Shown piece by piece: positions 1 to 7,021 of a stretch of 12,372 nt of DNA. How positions within the stretch are numbered: the stretch's first letter is position 1; every line of letters starts with the position of its first letter. The DNA is from Actinomycetota bacterium (GTDB lineage Bacteria; Actinomycetota; Actinomycetes; Nanopelagicales; Nanopelagicaceae), in the NCBI GenBank assembly GCA_009699645.1, contig WLNU01000026.1, forward strand, positions 1-12,372, written 5' to 3'. Both the position numbers and the translations under genes were made by a program. The notes beneath the pieces were generated by a model. That model did not search any database and had not been told where the DNA came from. It was given only the letters and a program-made list of their open reading frames with translations.

Positions 1-120
1 ATGTAAAAATCATTGCTAATCTTTTCAAGATGACTGAAGAATTCTTACACCACACAATCTCAAATCGGTCTGCGCCACACACACCTAATTAATTAATGAG
101 ATATTTTTACCCTGGTGGGT
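1..120. other. Non-coding flank downstream of gabD
   Basis: This AT-rich stretch follows the gabD stop codon (gabD runs leftward). It holds a short palindromic run, TAATTAATTA at 86-95, and a weak ACCC/GGGT hairpin at 109-120. On the minus strand, the direction in which gabD transcripts exit, that hairpin is followed by A residues rather than T residues, so it is not a good terminator for gabD. One plus-strand frame is open from base 3 to a stop at 90-92 and could be the tail of a gene starting before the window, but nothing in its 29 codons is recognisable. Confidence 0.5.
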
Positions 121-1539
121 TTAGATCTCCACACCAATAAACTTAGTCTGCAAGAACTCGTGAATTCCATCAAAGCCACCTTCACGGCCTAATCCTGATT
201 GCTTAACGCCACCAAATGGCGCCGCTGGATCAGAGATCACACCCTTGTTGATGGCAACCATTCCCGACTCCATCGCCTCTGCTGTGCGCAATGCACGGGT
301 TAAGTTTGAAGAGAATACATAACTGATAAGACCGAACTCTGTGTCGTTTGCCCAAGCAATACCTTCGGCGTCAGTATCAAAGATAATGATTGGGGCAACA
401 GGGCCAAAGATTTCATGGCCCAAGATTGGATTATCTTTTTCAACGGTTAAAACTGTGGCCGGATAAAAGGCGCCAACACCATCGGGCTTAACTCCACCGA
501 TTTTTACTTGTGCGCCGGCTGCAATGGACTCGTCAACTAAATCTGCGATCTTATTGCGCTCTTTCATGGAGACATAGGCACCCAGTGTCGTTGACGGATC
601 TGTTCCACGACCCATTACATATGAACTCATGGACTTAGTCATCTCTGAGATGAACTTTTCTGCGATTCCACGTTGGACAAAGATTCGATTTGCCGATGTG
701 CAGGCGGCGCCACCATTGCGCATCTTTGCAAGTGATAACTGAGGAATAGTTACGGCCAAATCAGCATCATCATGAACGATAACTTGGGCATTGCCACCGA
801 GCTCCATTGAGCAGCGAATAACCTTGTCGGCCGCCTCTTTAAGTAGAACTCGTCCCACTTCAGTTGATCCAGTAAATGAAAGATTCTTAACACGAGCATC
901 GTGCAGCATCTTTGAGATTGCTGGACCTGTTTTTTCTGGGAGTACTAAATTCAGAACTCCCTTTGGCAGACCTGCGCGCTCCATAATGTCGACGACATAC
1001 ATGGCAGTTAGTGGAGTTTCAGTTGCTGGCTTTAAAATCATTGTGCAGCCTGCAGCAACTGCTGGTCCAATTTTGCGAGTGGCCATTCCTGCTGGAAAAT
1101 TCCAGGGAGTAATAAGAATTGATAAACCGATTGGTTGATGTGTTACCAAGATGCGCTTATCCCCTGAAGGGGATTTGCGGAAATCACCTGGAGTGCGCAC
1201 AGCTTCTTCGGCAAACCAACGGAAAAACTCTGCAGCGTAGGCAGCTTCTCCGCGAGCATCTGGCATTGCTTTTCCATTTTCACGCGAGATTAACGTTGCA
1301 ATCGCTTCGATCTCACTTGTCATAATTTCAAAGGCTTTACGCAATATCTCTGATCTAAATCGTGGCGCAGTCTTTGCCCACTCAGCGGCGGCGGCATCGG
1401 CTGCAGCGATGGCGGCATCACACTGGGCATCAGATGCCATTGAGACTTCGGCGATTACCGAACCATCACTTGGATCATGGACGGCGACCTTGCTAGCACC
1501 CTCAACCCATTGGCCATCAATATATAACTGTGTACGCAT
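121..1539 (-). CDS. gabD: Succinate-semialdehyde dehydrogenase, GabD1-like
   Basis: This is a 472-residue aldehyde dehydrogenase of normal family length. It oxidises succinic semialdehyde to succinate with NAD(P)+, linking GABA or related degradation to the TCA cycle in the cytoplasm. Visible landmarks are the PWNF motif (Asn147), the cofactor-side lysine in ILKP (Lys170), FTGSTEVG (222-229), the general base in MELGGN (Glu246), the catalytic cysteine in RNGGAACTSANRI (Cys280), and HEIFGP (375-380). The tail PFGGVKQSGLGREGG is typical of the SSADH branch, and the cysteine region resembles mycobacterial GabD1. The residue two after Cys280 is serine, so the Cys-x-Cys redox pair of mammalian and E. 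coli enzymes is absent. The ATG has no Shine-Dalgarno (SD) sequence but a -10-like box 6 nt upstream, suggesting a leaderless mRNA. No GABA transaminase lies in the window, so the exact aldehyde substrate is inferred. Confidence 0.88.
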   Translation of the reverse strand: MRTQLYIDGQWVEGASKVAVHDPSDGSVIAEVSMASDAQCDAAIAAADAAAAEWAKTAPRFRSEILRKAFEIMTSEIEAIATLISRENGKAMPDARGEAAYAAEFFRWFAEEAVRTPGDFRKSPSGDKRILVTHQPIGLSILITPWNFPAGMATRKIGPAVAAGCTMILKPATETPLTAMYVVDIMERAGLPKGVLNLVLPEKTGPAISKMLHDARVKNLSFTGSTEVGRVLLKEAADKVIRCSMELGGNAQVIVHDDADLAVTIPQLSLAKMRNGGAACTSANRIFVQRGIAEKFISEMTKSMSSYVMGRGTDPSTTLGAYVSMKERNKIADLVDESIAAGAQVKIGGVKPDGVGAFYPATVLTVEKDNPILGHEIFGPVAPIIIFDTDAEGIAWANDTEFGLISYVFSSNLTRALRTAEAMESGMVAINKGVISDPAAPFGGVKQSGLGREGGFDGIHEFLQTKFIGVEI

Positions 1540-1545
1540 AGGGCG

Positions 1546-1574
1546 AGCATACGCTCTGCCTGCAAGAAGTTGAA
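1546..1574 (-). promoter_or_regulatory. Candidate leaderless gabD promoter
   Basis: On the minus strand TATGCT (1546-1551) fits the actinobacterial -10 pattern TANNNT and is followed by exactly 6 nt before the gabD ATG, which would place +1 on the A of the start codon. A weak -35, TTCAAC (1569-1574), lies 17 nt upstream of the -10. No SD precedes the ATG, which supports the leaderless reading. Confidence 0.45.
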
Positions 1575-1600
1575 GCCAGTGCGCTCTACGATAGAGGCAT

Positions 1601-1606
1601 TACAAT
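1601..1606 (+). promoter_or_regulatory. Candidate -10 box of the transporter gene
   Basis: TACAAT matches 5 of 6 positions of TATAAT. It would start transcription near 1613, giving a leader of about 30 nt that carries the SD of the transporter gene. No convincing -35 is seen at 16-18 nt. Confidence 0.45.
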
Positions 1607-1614
1607 TATCTTGC

Positions 1615-1630
1615 ATTAAATGCATTTAAT
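1615..1630. promoter_or_regulatory. Perfect 16-bp palindrome, candidate operator
   Basis: ATTAAATGCATTTAAT is a perfect palindrome with no spacer. It lies just after the predicted transcription start of the transporter gene and ends 1 nt before its AAGGAG SD. The lack of a loop argues against an RNA hairpin and for a site bound by a dimeric repressor. It could also influence gabD, whose start is 76 bp away. An AT-rich palindrome can arise by chance, so the role is inferred from position. Confidence 0.4.
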
Positions 1631-1631
1631 T

Positions 1632-1637
1632 AAGGAG
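1632..1637 (+). promoter_or_regulatory. Shine-Dalgarno deciding the transporter start
   Basis: AAGGAG is a strong SD. It sits 5 nt before the GTG at 1643 but overlaps the first base of the in-frame GTG at 1637. The start is therefore 1643, not the longest possible ORF. Confidence 0.75.
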
Positions 1638-1642
1638 TGCTT

Positions 1643-3973
1643 GTGCCCAAGTCGTGGACCGATGATGCGCCCACACCAGCCGTACTCCAGGACCATGCGC
1701 ATGTGAAGGATTCTTTTGCGTACACCGTTAAACGCCGGATTTTAGGCAATCCATTAAATAGACACTCCTTAGGCCATCAACGTTTGAAGAAGCGATTTGG
1801 ACTCGGAATTCTTGCCTCAGACTGCATCTCTTCATCTGCATATGGATCTGAACAGATTCTTATCGCACTGCTGCCTGCCTTTGGTTTAGCTGCATTTGCA
1901 ATATTAATGCCAATGACTGCAGTGATATTAGTGATCTTGACGATTATTACTCTCTCTTATCGCAACGTTATTAATGTGTATACAAAAACCGGTGGGGCGT
2001 ACATTGTTTCACGCGATAACTTTGGCCCTGTCGTTGCACAGATAGCGGCAGTTGCACTCATGCTCGATTACATCGTGACCGTTGCTATTCAATCCGCCGC
2101 TGGTGTGGCAGCGATTATTTCTACTTTCCCATCGCTGGATCCATGGAAAATCCCAATGATTTTGTTGGTGATTGGATTCTTGACCTATGGAAATCTTCGT
2201 GGTGTTAAAGAGGCGGGAAAGGTTTTTGCCTTACCAACGTACTTATTTATTGGTTGTATGTTCATTATCTTCGCTATCGGTTTGTATCGCCATTTCACTG
2301 GAACCCTGGAAGTACTTGCAACAAATAATCCGGGTGCTATAGAGGTCGGCGAGAGTCAGGGGCTTCTCACTTTTGCAGCCATATTCATTTTGCTGCGCGC
2401 CTTTGCCAATGGTGGCTCATCCCTAACTGGTCTTGAAGCCATCTCAGATGGAGTTGCGCTATTTGAGCAACCTGAACATGTCAATGCCCGTCGTACTTTA
2501 GTTATGATGAGCGCTCTGCTTGGAACGCTGGTTCTTGGTGTTTCATGGTTTGCTCACAAAATCTACGCTATGCCTTACGAATCGGGCACGCCGACCGTTA
2601 TTTCACAGATTGCTAAAGCAATCGTCGGAGACAGCGGTTTTGGGCAGGTGATGTTCGTAATGGTTCAGCTTTCAACAATGTTAATTTTGTTTGCTGGAGC
2701 CAATACAACATATAGCGCCTTCCCACTCCTATGTAATTTCGTGGCATCTGATGGCTATTTGCCGCGACAATTAACAAAGCGTGGACACCGTCTTGCTTTC
2801 TCTAATGGAATTCTACTTCTGGCTGGTGGCGGTATCTTCTTAGTTCTTATTACTGGGGGCTCGGTAGAGCATCTTGTAGCTTTCTATGCACTAGGTGTGT
2901 TTACAGGTTTTTGTTTAGCTGGGTTTGGAATGACCCGACATGCTTTGCGAAATAGAACAGGCGCCTGGCGAGCTAAGGTCTTTATTAATGCACTCGCCGG
3001 ATCAATCTCTCTCCTAGTTGTTATTATATTTTCGGTCGTTAAATTCACTGAGGGTGCTTGGTTAGTACTGGTTACGGCGCCGATTTTGGTTATGACATTC
3101 CTGCGATTGCGTAGTCAATATACGAGAGAGCAAGAAACACTTTCGGTAAAGCGCGAACATGAACGAGCTACATCAATCTCTAGACATGATGTCGCCGTGC
3201 TTGTCGATAGCGTGGATATCGCAACCGTTGGCGCCATTCGATATGCGCGCAGCCTTAATCCTCGACATTTAACGGCAGTCCACTTTGTTATCGATGATCG
3301 TCGTGCCGAGGATATTCAAAAGGCATGGGCTGCATCTGATGCCCTCGATGATGTCACACTCGAGCTTATTGACTGTCCAGATCGGCGCTTGGCTAATGCC
3401 GCCCTTGATTATGCAATCCGTACCACTGAAAAACCTGATGTTGAGTTAACGCTTCTCCTTCCTCGGCGCTCCTATTCAGGCTTCTTGGGACGTTTACTCC
3501 ATGATCAAACGGCTGAAGAAATCGCAGCCCCTATTTCTCAGCTCTCCAGAGTTGTAGCAACGATTGTTCCTTTCGATGTTGATCGCATTACCTCAACATC
3601 CAAACCCGAGGCCTACCACTTGCGTGAAGTAAAACCAGTGGCTCCAGTTCACACGCCAAAACCCTCTACACCTACAAGTGTCGAGCCAGTTAGTCATTAC
3701 ACCGAAGACATCACATCTATCGGTGCAATCCAGTGGCGCAAACGGGCACGGGTACAGGGTCGCGTAACATCTATTAAGACCGCGCCCCGTGGCGCAGCTC
3801 CTACATTGCAGGTTGAAATTTGGGATGAAAGTGGTGGTGTCTCACTTCAGTTCTTAGGCCGACGCGAAATCGCTGGCCTTGAAGTTGGATCACAAATGCG
3901 TGCTGAGGGAATGGTCGGTGAAGAAGAGGGATCGATGATCATTCTTAATCCCTCTTACGAACTCCTTGTATAA
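1643..3973 (+). CDS. KimA-like APC-superfamily (K+?) transporter fused to an OB-fold domain
   Basis: This is a 776-residue membrane protein in three parts (numbered from the GTG at 1643). Residues about 55-490 form an APC-type transport domain. It begins with an ILGNPL lead-in and the SDCISSSAYGSEQIL segment characteristic of the Bacillus subtilis KimA potassium/proton symporter family. From memory of KimA, the K+-coordinating Asp36, Tyr43, Thr121 and Thr230 correspond here to Asp60, Tyr67, Thr146 and Thr262, while Ser125 corresponds to Gln150. Residues about 513-648 form a cytoplasmic USP-like alpha/beta domain, as in KimA. After a proline- and threonine-rich linker (about 649-688), residues 689-776 form a small beta-rich OB-fold with GAIQWRKR and RVQGRV. 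This closely resembles a stand-alone actinobacterial OB-fold protein often encoded near Trk/APC genes. The gene has its own promoter and a strong SD. Potassium uptake is inferred; amino-acid transport is the alternative, given the gabD neighbour. Confidence 0.82.
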   Translation: MPKSWTDDAPTPAVLQDHAHVKDSFAYTVKRRILGNPLNRHSLGHQRLKKRFGLGILASDCISSSAYGSEQILIALLPAFGLAAFAILMPMTAVILVILTIITLSYRNVINVYTKTGGAYIVSRDNFGPVVAQIAAVALMLDYIVTVAIQSAAGVAAIISTFPSLDPWKIPMILLVIGFLTYGNLRGVKEAGKVFALPTYLFIGCMFIIFAIGLYRHFTGTLEVLATNNPGAIEVGESQGLLTFAAIFILLRAFANGGSSLTGLEAISDGVALFEQPEHVNARRTLVMMSALLGTLVLGVSWFAHKIYAMPYESGTPTVISQIAKAIVGDSGFGQVMFVMVQLSTMLILFAGANTTYSAFPLLCNFVASDGYLPRQLTKRGHRLAFSNGILLLAGGGIFLVLITGGSVEHLVAFYALGVFTGFCLAGFGMTRHALRNRTGAWRAKVFINALAGSISLLVVIIFSVVKFTEGAWLVLVTAPILVMTFLRLRSQYTREQETLSVKREHERATSISRHDVAVLVDSVDIATVGAIRYARSLNPRHLTAVHFVIDDRRAEDIQKAWAASDALDDVTLELIDCPDRRLANAALDYAIRTTEKPDVELTLLLPRRSYSGFLGRLLHDQTAEEIAAPISQLSRVVATIVPFDVDRITSTSKPEAYHLREVKPVAPVHTPKPSTPTSVEPVSHYTEDITSIGAIQWRKRARVQGRVTSIKTAPRGAAPTLQVEIWDESGGVSLQFLGRREIAGLEVGSQMRAEGMVGEEEGSMIILNPSYELLV

Positions 3974-4403
3974 ACTCTTTTAACATCGCTGAGCACTCAT
4001 CTGCTAAAACACCAGACTTGACTTCAACTTTGTAGAGTGAGCGTGGGTCGCGCAGAAGATCCCAAACCGAGCCAACGGCGCCGGCTTTCTCATCCCATGC
4101 TCCAAAAATAACCGTTGAAATACGTGACTGCGCAATTGCACCGGCACACATGGCACAGGGCTCAAGTGTGACGATAATTGTGTGATCTTCTAAGCGCCAT
4201 TGACTAGATTTTTCACAGGCTCTTCGAATCGCAACAATTTCGGCGTGAGCAGTTGGATCATTGTGTAGCTCGCGTTCGTTATGCCCGGTAGAAACTATTT
4301 CACCCTGCTTATTTATTATTACTGCACCAACTGGAACATCGCCACTCGCAAGGGCTCCGTGCGCAACAGCTAAAGCTGCGCGCATTAACTCTTCATCCTT
4401 CAC
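3945..4403 (-). CDS. tadA: tRNA-specific adenosine deaminase TadA
   Basis: TadA deaminates the wobble adenosine (A34) of tRNA-Arg(ACG) to inosine in the cytoplasm. The 152-residue protein has the full cytidine-deaminase-fold active site: HAE with His53 (zinc ligand) and Glu55 (proton shuttle), then EPCAMCAGA with zinc ligands Cys83 and Cys86. Asn42 in GHNERE and the FGAWDEKAGAVGS segment are typical TadA elements. The start is a GTG in a GTGA overlap with the stop codon of the upstream gene, implying translational coupling; an ATG six codons in is the alternative. The last 29 bp, stop codon included, overlap the 3' end of the convergent transporter gene. Length is normal. Confidence 0.95.
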   Translation of the reverse strand: MKDEELMRAALAVAHGALASGDVPVGAVIINKQGEIVSTGHNERELHNDPTAHAEIVAIRRACEKSSQWRLEDHTIIVTLEPCAMCAGAIAQSRISTVIFGAWDEKAGAVGSVWDLLRDPRSLYKVEVKSGVLADECSAMLKEFIQGVRKRD

Positions 4404-4951
4404 AGTTGTAAGAGCTCTGCAAACTGATCGCCAAAGCCAAGTCGATTAGCTATCGCTTCTAACTGTTCATCGGGGAAAAGCTCTGAATCATCGCAGAGCG
4501 CCGATATCTCCATTCCATTCATGCCCAGGTCAGACAAAATCTCAATGTGTCCAATCGGATTTGCATCATCCTCATCTTCTGGCATTGGTAAATCTGCAAT
4601 CTCTAACAACTCTTCGGCTACTGGATAATCCAAGGCACAGGTTGCATCGCTTAAAAAAAGAGAGATGTGAGAACCGAGAACGCGGATCAGAATAAAAAAC
4701 TCTTCATCGATAGATATCAGAGCAATCGCCCCACCATTTGTCTGTTGTGATTTAAGGCTTGTAATTATCTGTGAGATATCAGTTGGATCTGGGAGTATCC
4801 CTAACGTCCACCGACCATCTTCATGCCAGGCGGCAACTGCAATATCCAACTCATTTGTGACGCCGCTTACTTTTAAAATCGGTTGAGCTACATCATCGAG
4901 GGCATCGAACTCTTCGATCTCGTCCTCGAGCTCTTCATCGAATTCAGGCAT
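4400..4951 (-). CDS. tRNA adenosine deaminase-associated protein
   Basis: The 183-residue protein matches by eye the actinobacterial family of putative tRNA adenosine deaminase-associated proteins (TIGR03941-like). Landmarks are the AVAAWHEDGRW opening, a central SIDEEFFILIRV strand, LFLSDATCALDYPVAEELL, and a C-terminal DLGMNGMEI...PDEQLEAIANRLGFG block. Its molecular role is not established; the family takes its name from genetic linkage to tadA, seen here as a 4-bp overlap. I start it at the ATG at 4951, giving MPEFDEELEDEIEEFD, a strikingly acidic leader. The frame stays open to an ATG at 5044, but that would overlap the well-defined upp start by 39 bp on the opposite strand. A possible AACTAT -10 box sits 6 nt upstream of the chosen ATG. 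Confidence 0.82.
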   Translation of the reverse strand: MPEFDEELEDEIEEFDALDDVAQPILKVSGVTNELDIAVAAWHEDGRWTLGILPDPTDISQIITSLKSQQTNGGAIALISIDEEFFILIRVLGSHISLFLSDATCALDYPVAEELLEIADLPMPEDEDDANPIGHIEILSDLGMNGMEISALCDDSELFPDEQLEAIANRLGFGDQFAELLQL

Positions 4952-4957
4952 GCGCTC

Positions 4958-4963
4958 ATAGTT
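4958..4963 (-). promoter_or_regulatory. Possible -10 box of the tadA operon
   Basis: AACTAT on the minus strand ends 6 nt before the ATG at 4951, the spacing of a leaderless start. It keeps the key A at position 2 and T at position 6 but matches TATAAT at only 3 of 6 positions, and the -35 region is poor. It mildly supports the shorter start. Confidence 0.25.
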
Positions 4964-4970
4964 CCACTCA

Positions 4971-4998
4971 TTGGAAGGGAATGAAAGCCCTGTAAGGT
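4971..4998 (+). promoter_or_regulatory. Candidate upp operon promoter
   Basis: TTGGAA (4971-4976) and TAAGGT (4993-4998, TANNNT pattern) are 16 nt apart. Seven bases separate the -10 from the upp ATG, so the mRNA would be leaderless or carry about one extra base. The same AAGGT could instead act as an SD 7 nt before the ATG if transcription starts further upstream; the two readings exclude each other. Confidence 0.38.
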
Positions 4999-5005
4999 AA
5001 GGGCT
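4986..5005. repeat. Inverted repeat abutting the upp start codon
   Basis: AGCCCT (4986-4991) and AGGGCT (5000-5005) are perfect 6-bp inverted arms around an 8-nt spacer that holds the candidate -10/SD TAAGGT. The right arm ends on the base before the upp ATG. As DNA this could be an operator covering the promoter. As RNA it could be a hairpin presenting or hiding the start, but only if transcription begins upstream of it. Confidence 0.45.
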
Positions 5006-5644
5006 ATGAAAGTACACGTTGCCGATCACCCTCTCATCGCACACAAACTCACGGTTTTGCGCGACGAAGGTACTGATTCGCCAACTTTTCGCCGCCTCGT
5101 TGAAGAGTTAGTCACACTTCTTGCCTACGAAGCAACGCGCGATGTTCGTACGCATTCGGTCTCAATAACAACGCCGGTCACTAAGACCACAGGATTAAAG
5201 ATGGCCGAACCACGGCCAGTTGTTGTACCTATCTTGCGTGCAGGCCTTGGGATGCTCGAAGGTATGAGTAAGTTAGTGCCAACTGCTGAAGTTGGCTTTC
5301 TTGGCATGGTGCGAGATGAAAAAACTCTTCAAGCAAGTACATACGCCAATCGATTGCCTGATGATTTATCGGGGCGTCAAGTCTTCGTTCTAGATCCTAT
5401 GCTTGCAACTGGCGGCACTTTAATCGCCGCTTTTCATTACTTAATAGATTTAGGCGCAAACGACATAACCGCAATCTGCATCTTGTCAGCACCTGAAGGT
5501 ATCGCTGCAGTTGAGAAAGAGTTTGCCTCCAGTGCCGTTCCAATCACAATAGTCACTGGCGCCCTCGATGAAAAACTTAATGAACATGGTTACATCGTCC
5601 CAGGCTTGGGCGATGCCGGCGACAGATTATATGGAGTTGTATAA
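5006..5644 (+). CDS. upp: Uracil phosphoribosyltransferase
   Basis: Upp makes UMP from uracil and PRPP in pyrimidine salvage. The 212-residue protein has the canonical start [15 protein letters not shown], which fixes the ATG at 5006, then [12 protein letters not shown] (76-87), the PRPP-binding loop [11 protein letters not shown] (128-138) and the uracil-side C-terminal motif [11 protein letters not shown] (200-210). All expected motifs and the length are present. Its stop codon is directly followed by the ATG of the malic enzyme gene, so it heads a three-gene operon with that gene and a dedA-family gene. It faces the tadA pair across 54 bp. Regulation may involve the inverted repeat that ends at its start codon. 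Confidence 0.97.
   Translation: MKVHVADHPLIAHKLTVLRDEGTDSPTFRRLVEELVTLLAYEATRDVRTHSVSITTPVTKTTGLKMAEPRPVVVPILRAGLGMLEGMSKLVPTAEVGFLGMVRDEKTLQASTYANRLPDDLSGRQVFVLDPMLATGGTLIAAFHYLIDLGANDITAICILSAPEGIAAVEKEFASSAVPITIVTGALDEKLNEHGYIVPGLGDAGDRLYGVV
5633..5636 (+). promoter_or_regulatory. Shine-Dalgarno of the malic enzyme inside upp
   Basis: GGAG lies within the last codons of upp, 8 nt before the malic enzyme ATG at 5645. It supports this start, which directly abuts the upp stop codon with no gap. Confidence 0.6.
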
Positions 5645-7021
5645 ATGGCATCGACATCACCTGGATATGGAATCACAATTCGAATTGAAGGTCCACCAGC
5701 ATCACAACCAGTAGCACTTGCTACCACCATAATCGCTGCAGCCGGTGCCACAATTACAGCGCTCGATGTCGTTGAATCACTCCCAGAAAAAGTCGTCATC
5801 GATATAACTTGTGACACAATCGATTCTGCTCATGCCGATGAGATCACTATCGCTCTTACTAAAAACTCAGAGCTAACCGTTCGTAAAGTCAGTGATCGCA
5901 CATTCTTATTACACCTTGGTGGAAAAATTGAGGTCACCTCAAAAGTTCCGCTAAAAACCCGTGATGATCTCTCTCGCGCCTACACTCCTGGCGTTGCACG
6001 TATCTGCCAAGCTATCGTTGATGATCCCTCAGATGCTCGGCGCCTTACTATCAAGCGCAACACCGTCGCCGTTGTAACCGACGGATCAGCGGTTTTAGGC
6101 CTTGGAAACATTGGCCCTGCTGCAGCCCTTCCTGTGATGGAGGGTAAGGCCGCACTCTTTAAGCGCTTTGCCGACGTTGATGCTTGGCCTGTGTGCCTTG
6201 ATACCCAAGATGTCGATGAGATCGTGCGCACTGTTCAGCTAATTGCACCTGTTTATGGTGGTATTAATTTAGAGGACATCTCGGCTCCTCGTTGCTTTGA
6301 AGTTGAACGCCGTCTGCGAGAACTATTAGATATCCCAGTCTTTCATGATGATCAGCACGGCACTGCAATTGTTGTTTTGGCAGCACTTCGTAATGCTCTT
6401 AAGCTCGTTCAGAAAGATCTCAGCGAAATAAAGATTGTTCTTATCGGAGTCGGAGCGGCAGGAAATGCAATTGCACGCCTGTTAGTTCTAAGTGGGGCAA
6501 AAAATATTATTGGGTTTAACCACAGTGGTGTGATTACTAGGGATATGAAATCTCAAGATCCTATGCAGCAGTGGTTTATTGATACTAGTAACCCAGATAA
6601 TTTCACAGGAGATATTGCGGGAGCGATGAAGGGTGCCGATGTATTTATTGGAGTAAGTGCACCCAATGTCATTACTGAAGCCGACGCGGCATCGATGGCC
6701 GCTGGTTCGATTATCTTCGCCCTTGCAAATCCAGACCCAGAGATTGATCCTGTGATCGCACGTAAATATGCAACGGTGGTTGCGACAGGACGTAGTGATC
6801 AACCAAATCAAATCAACAACGTCTTAGCCTTTCCTGGAATTTTCCGAGGACTTCTAGATGCCAACGCCAATAAAATTACCGACGAGTTATTAGTTGCCGC
6901 AGCTGAAGCAATCGCTGGCTGTGTTTCTCCCGATCAACTTAATGCATCATTTATTGTGCCCAGTGTGTTTGACCCAAATGTCACTAAGGCAGTTGCGGCG
7001 GCGGTAAAGAAGTCTGTGTGA
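5645..7021 (+). CDS. NAD(P)-dependent malic enzyme with N-terminal ACT domain
   Basis: The enzyme decarboxylates malate to pyruvate with reduction of NAD(P)+. The 458-residue protein has an N-terminal ACT-like domain (about 8-85, ITIRIEGPP onward), a small-molecule-sensing fold that suggests allosteric control. A short-form bacterial malic enzyme follows: YTPGVA with catalytic Tyr113, MEGKAALFK with catalytic Lys168, metal ligands Glu210-Asp211 in NLEDI and Asp235/Asp236 in FHDDQHGT, and a Rossmann motif GVGAAG (268-273). FALANPDPEI and the GRSDQPNQINNVLAFPG segment complete the family pattern. It starts right after the upp stop and ends in a GTGA overlap with the next gene, so expression is likely coupled to both. 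NAD versus NADP preference and the ACT ligand cannot be read here. Confidence 0.93.
   Translation: MASTSPGYGITIRIEGPPASQPVALATTIIAAAGATITALDVVESLPEKVVIDITCDTIDSAHADEITIALTKNSELTVRKVSDRTFLLHLGGKIEVTSKVPLKTRDDLSRAYTPGVARICQAIVDDPSDARRLTIKRNTVAVVTDGSAVLGLGNIGPAAALPVMEGKAALFKRFADVDAWPVCLDTQDVDEIVRTVQLIAPVYGGINLEDISAPRCFEVERRLRELLDIPVFHDDQHGTAIVVLAALRNALKLVQKDLSEIKIVLIGVGAAGNAIARLLVLSGAKNIIGFNHSGVITRDMKSQDPMQQWFIDTSNPDNFTGDIAGAMKGADVFIGVSAPNVITEADAASMAAGSIIFALANPDPEIDPVIARKYATVVATGRSDQPNQINNVLAFPGIFRGLLDANANKITDELLVAAAEAIAGCVSPDQLNASFIVPSVFDPNVTKAVAAAVKKSV

Noticed and set aside
3..92. Open plus-strand frame at the left edge, possibly the end of an upstream gene
   Set aside because: Only 29 codons with no recognisable motif; an open stretch this short is expected by chance.
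109..120. ACCC-TGGT-GGGT hairpin as a terminator after gabD
   Set aside because: The stem is only 4 bp, and in the gabD direction it is followed by A residues, not T residues.
1637..1639. GTG at 1637 as the transporter start
   Set aside because: It overlaps the last base of the AAGGAG SD; the GTG at 1643 has proper spacing.
1607..1642. Riboswitch (ydaO/c-di-AMP type) before the KimA-like gene
   Set aside because: The predicted leader is about 30 nt, far too short for that structure.
5980..6811. Minus-strand ORFs of 83 and 107 codons within the malic enzyme gene
   Set aside because: Low-complexity or unrecognisable translations in the shadow of a strongly conserved enzyme.
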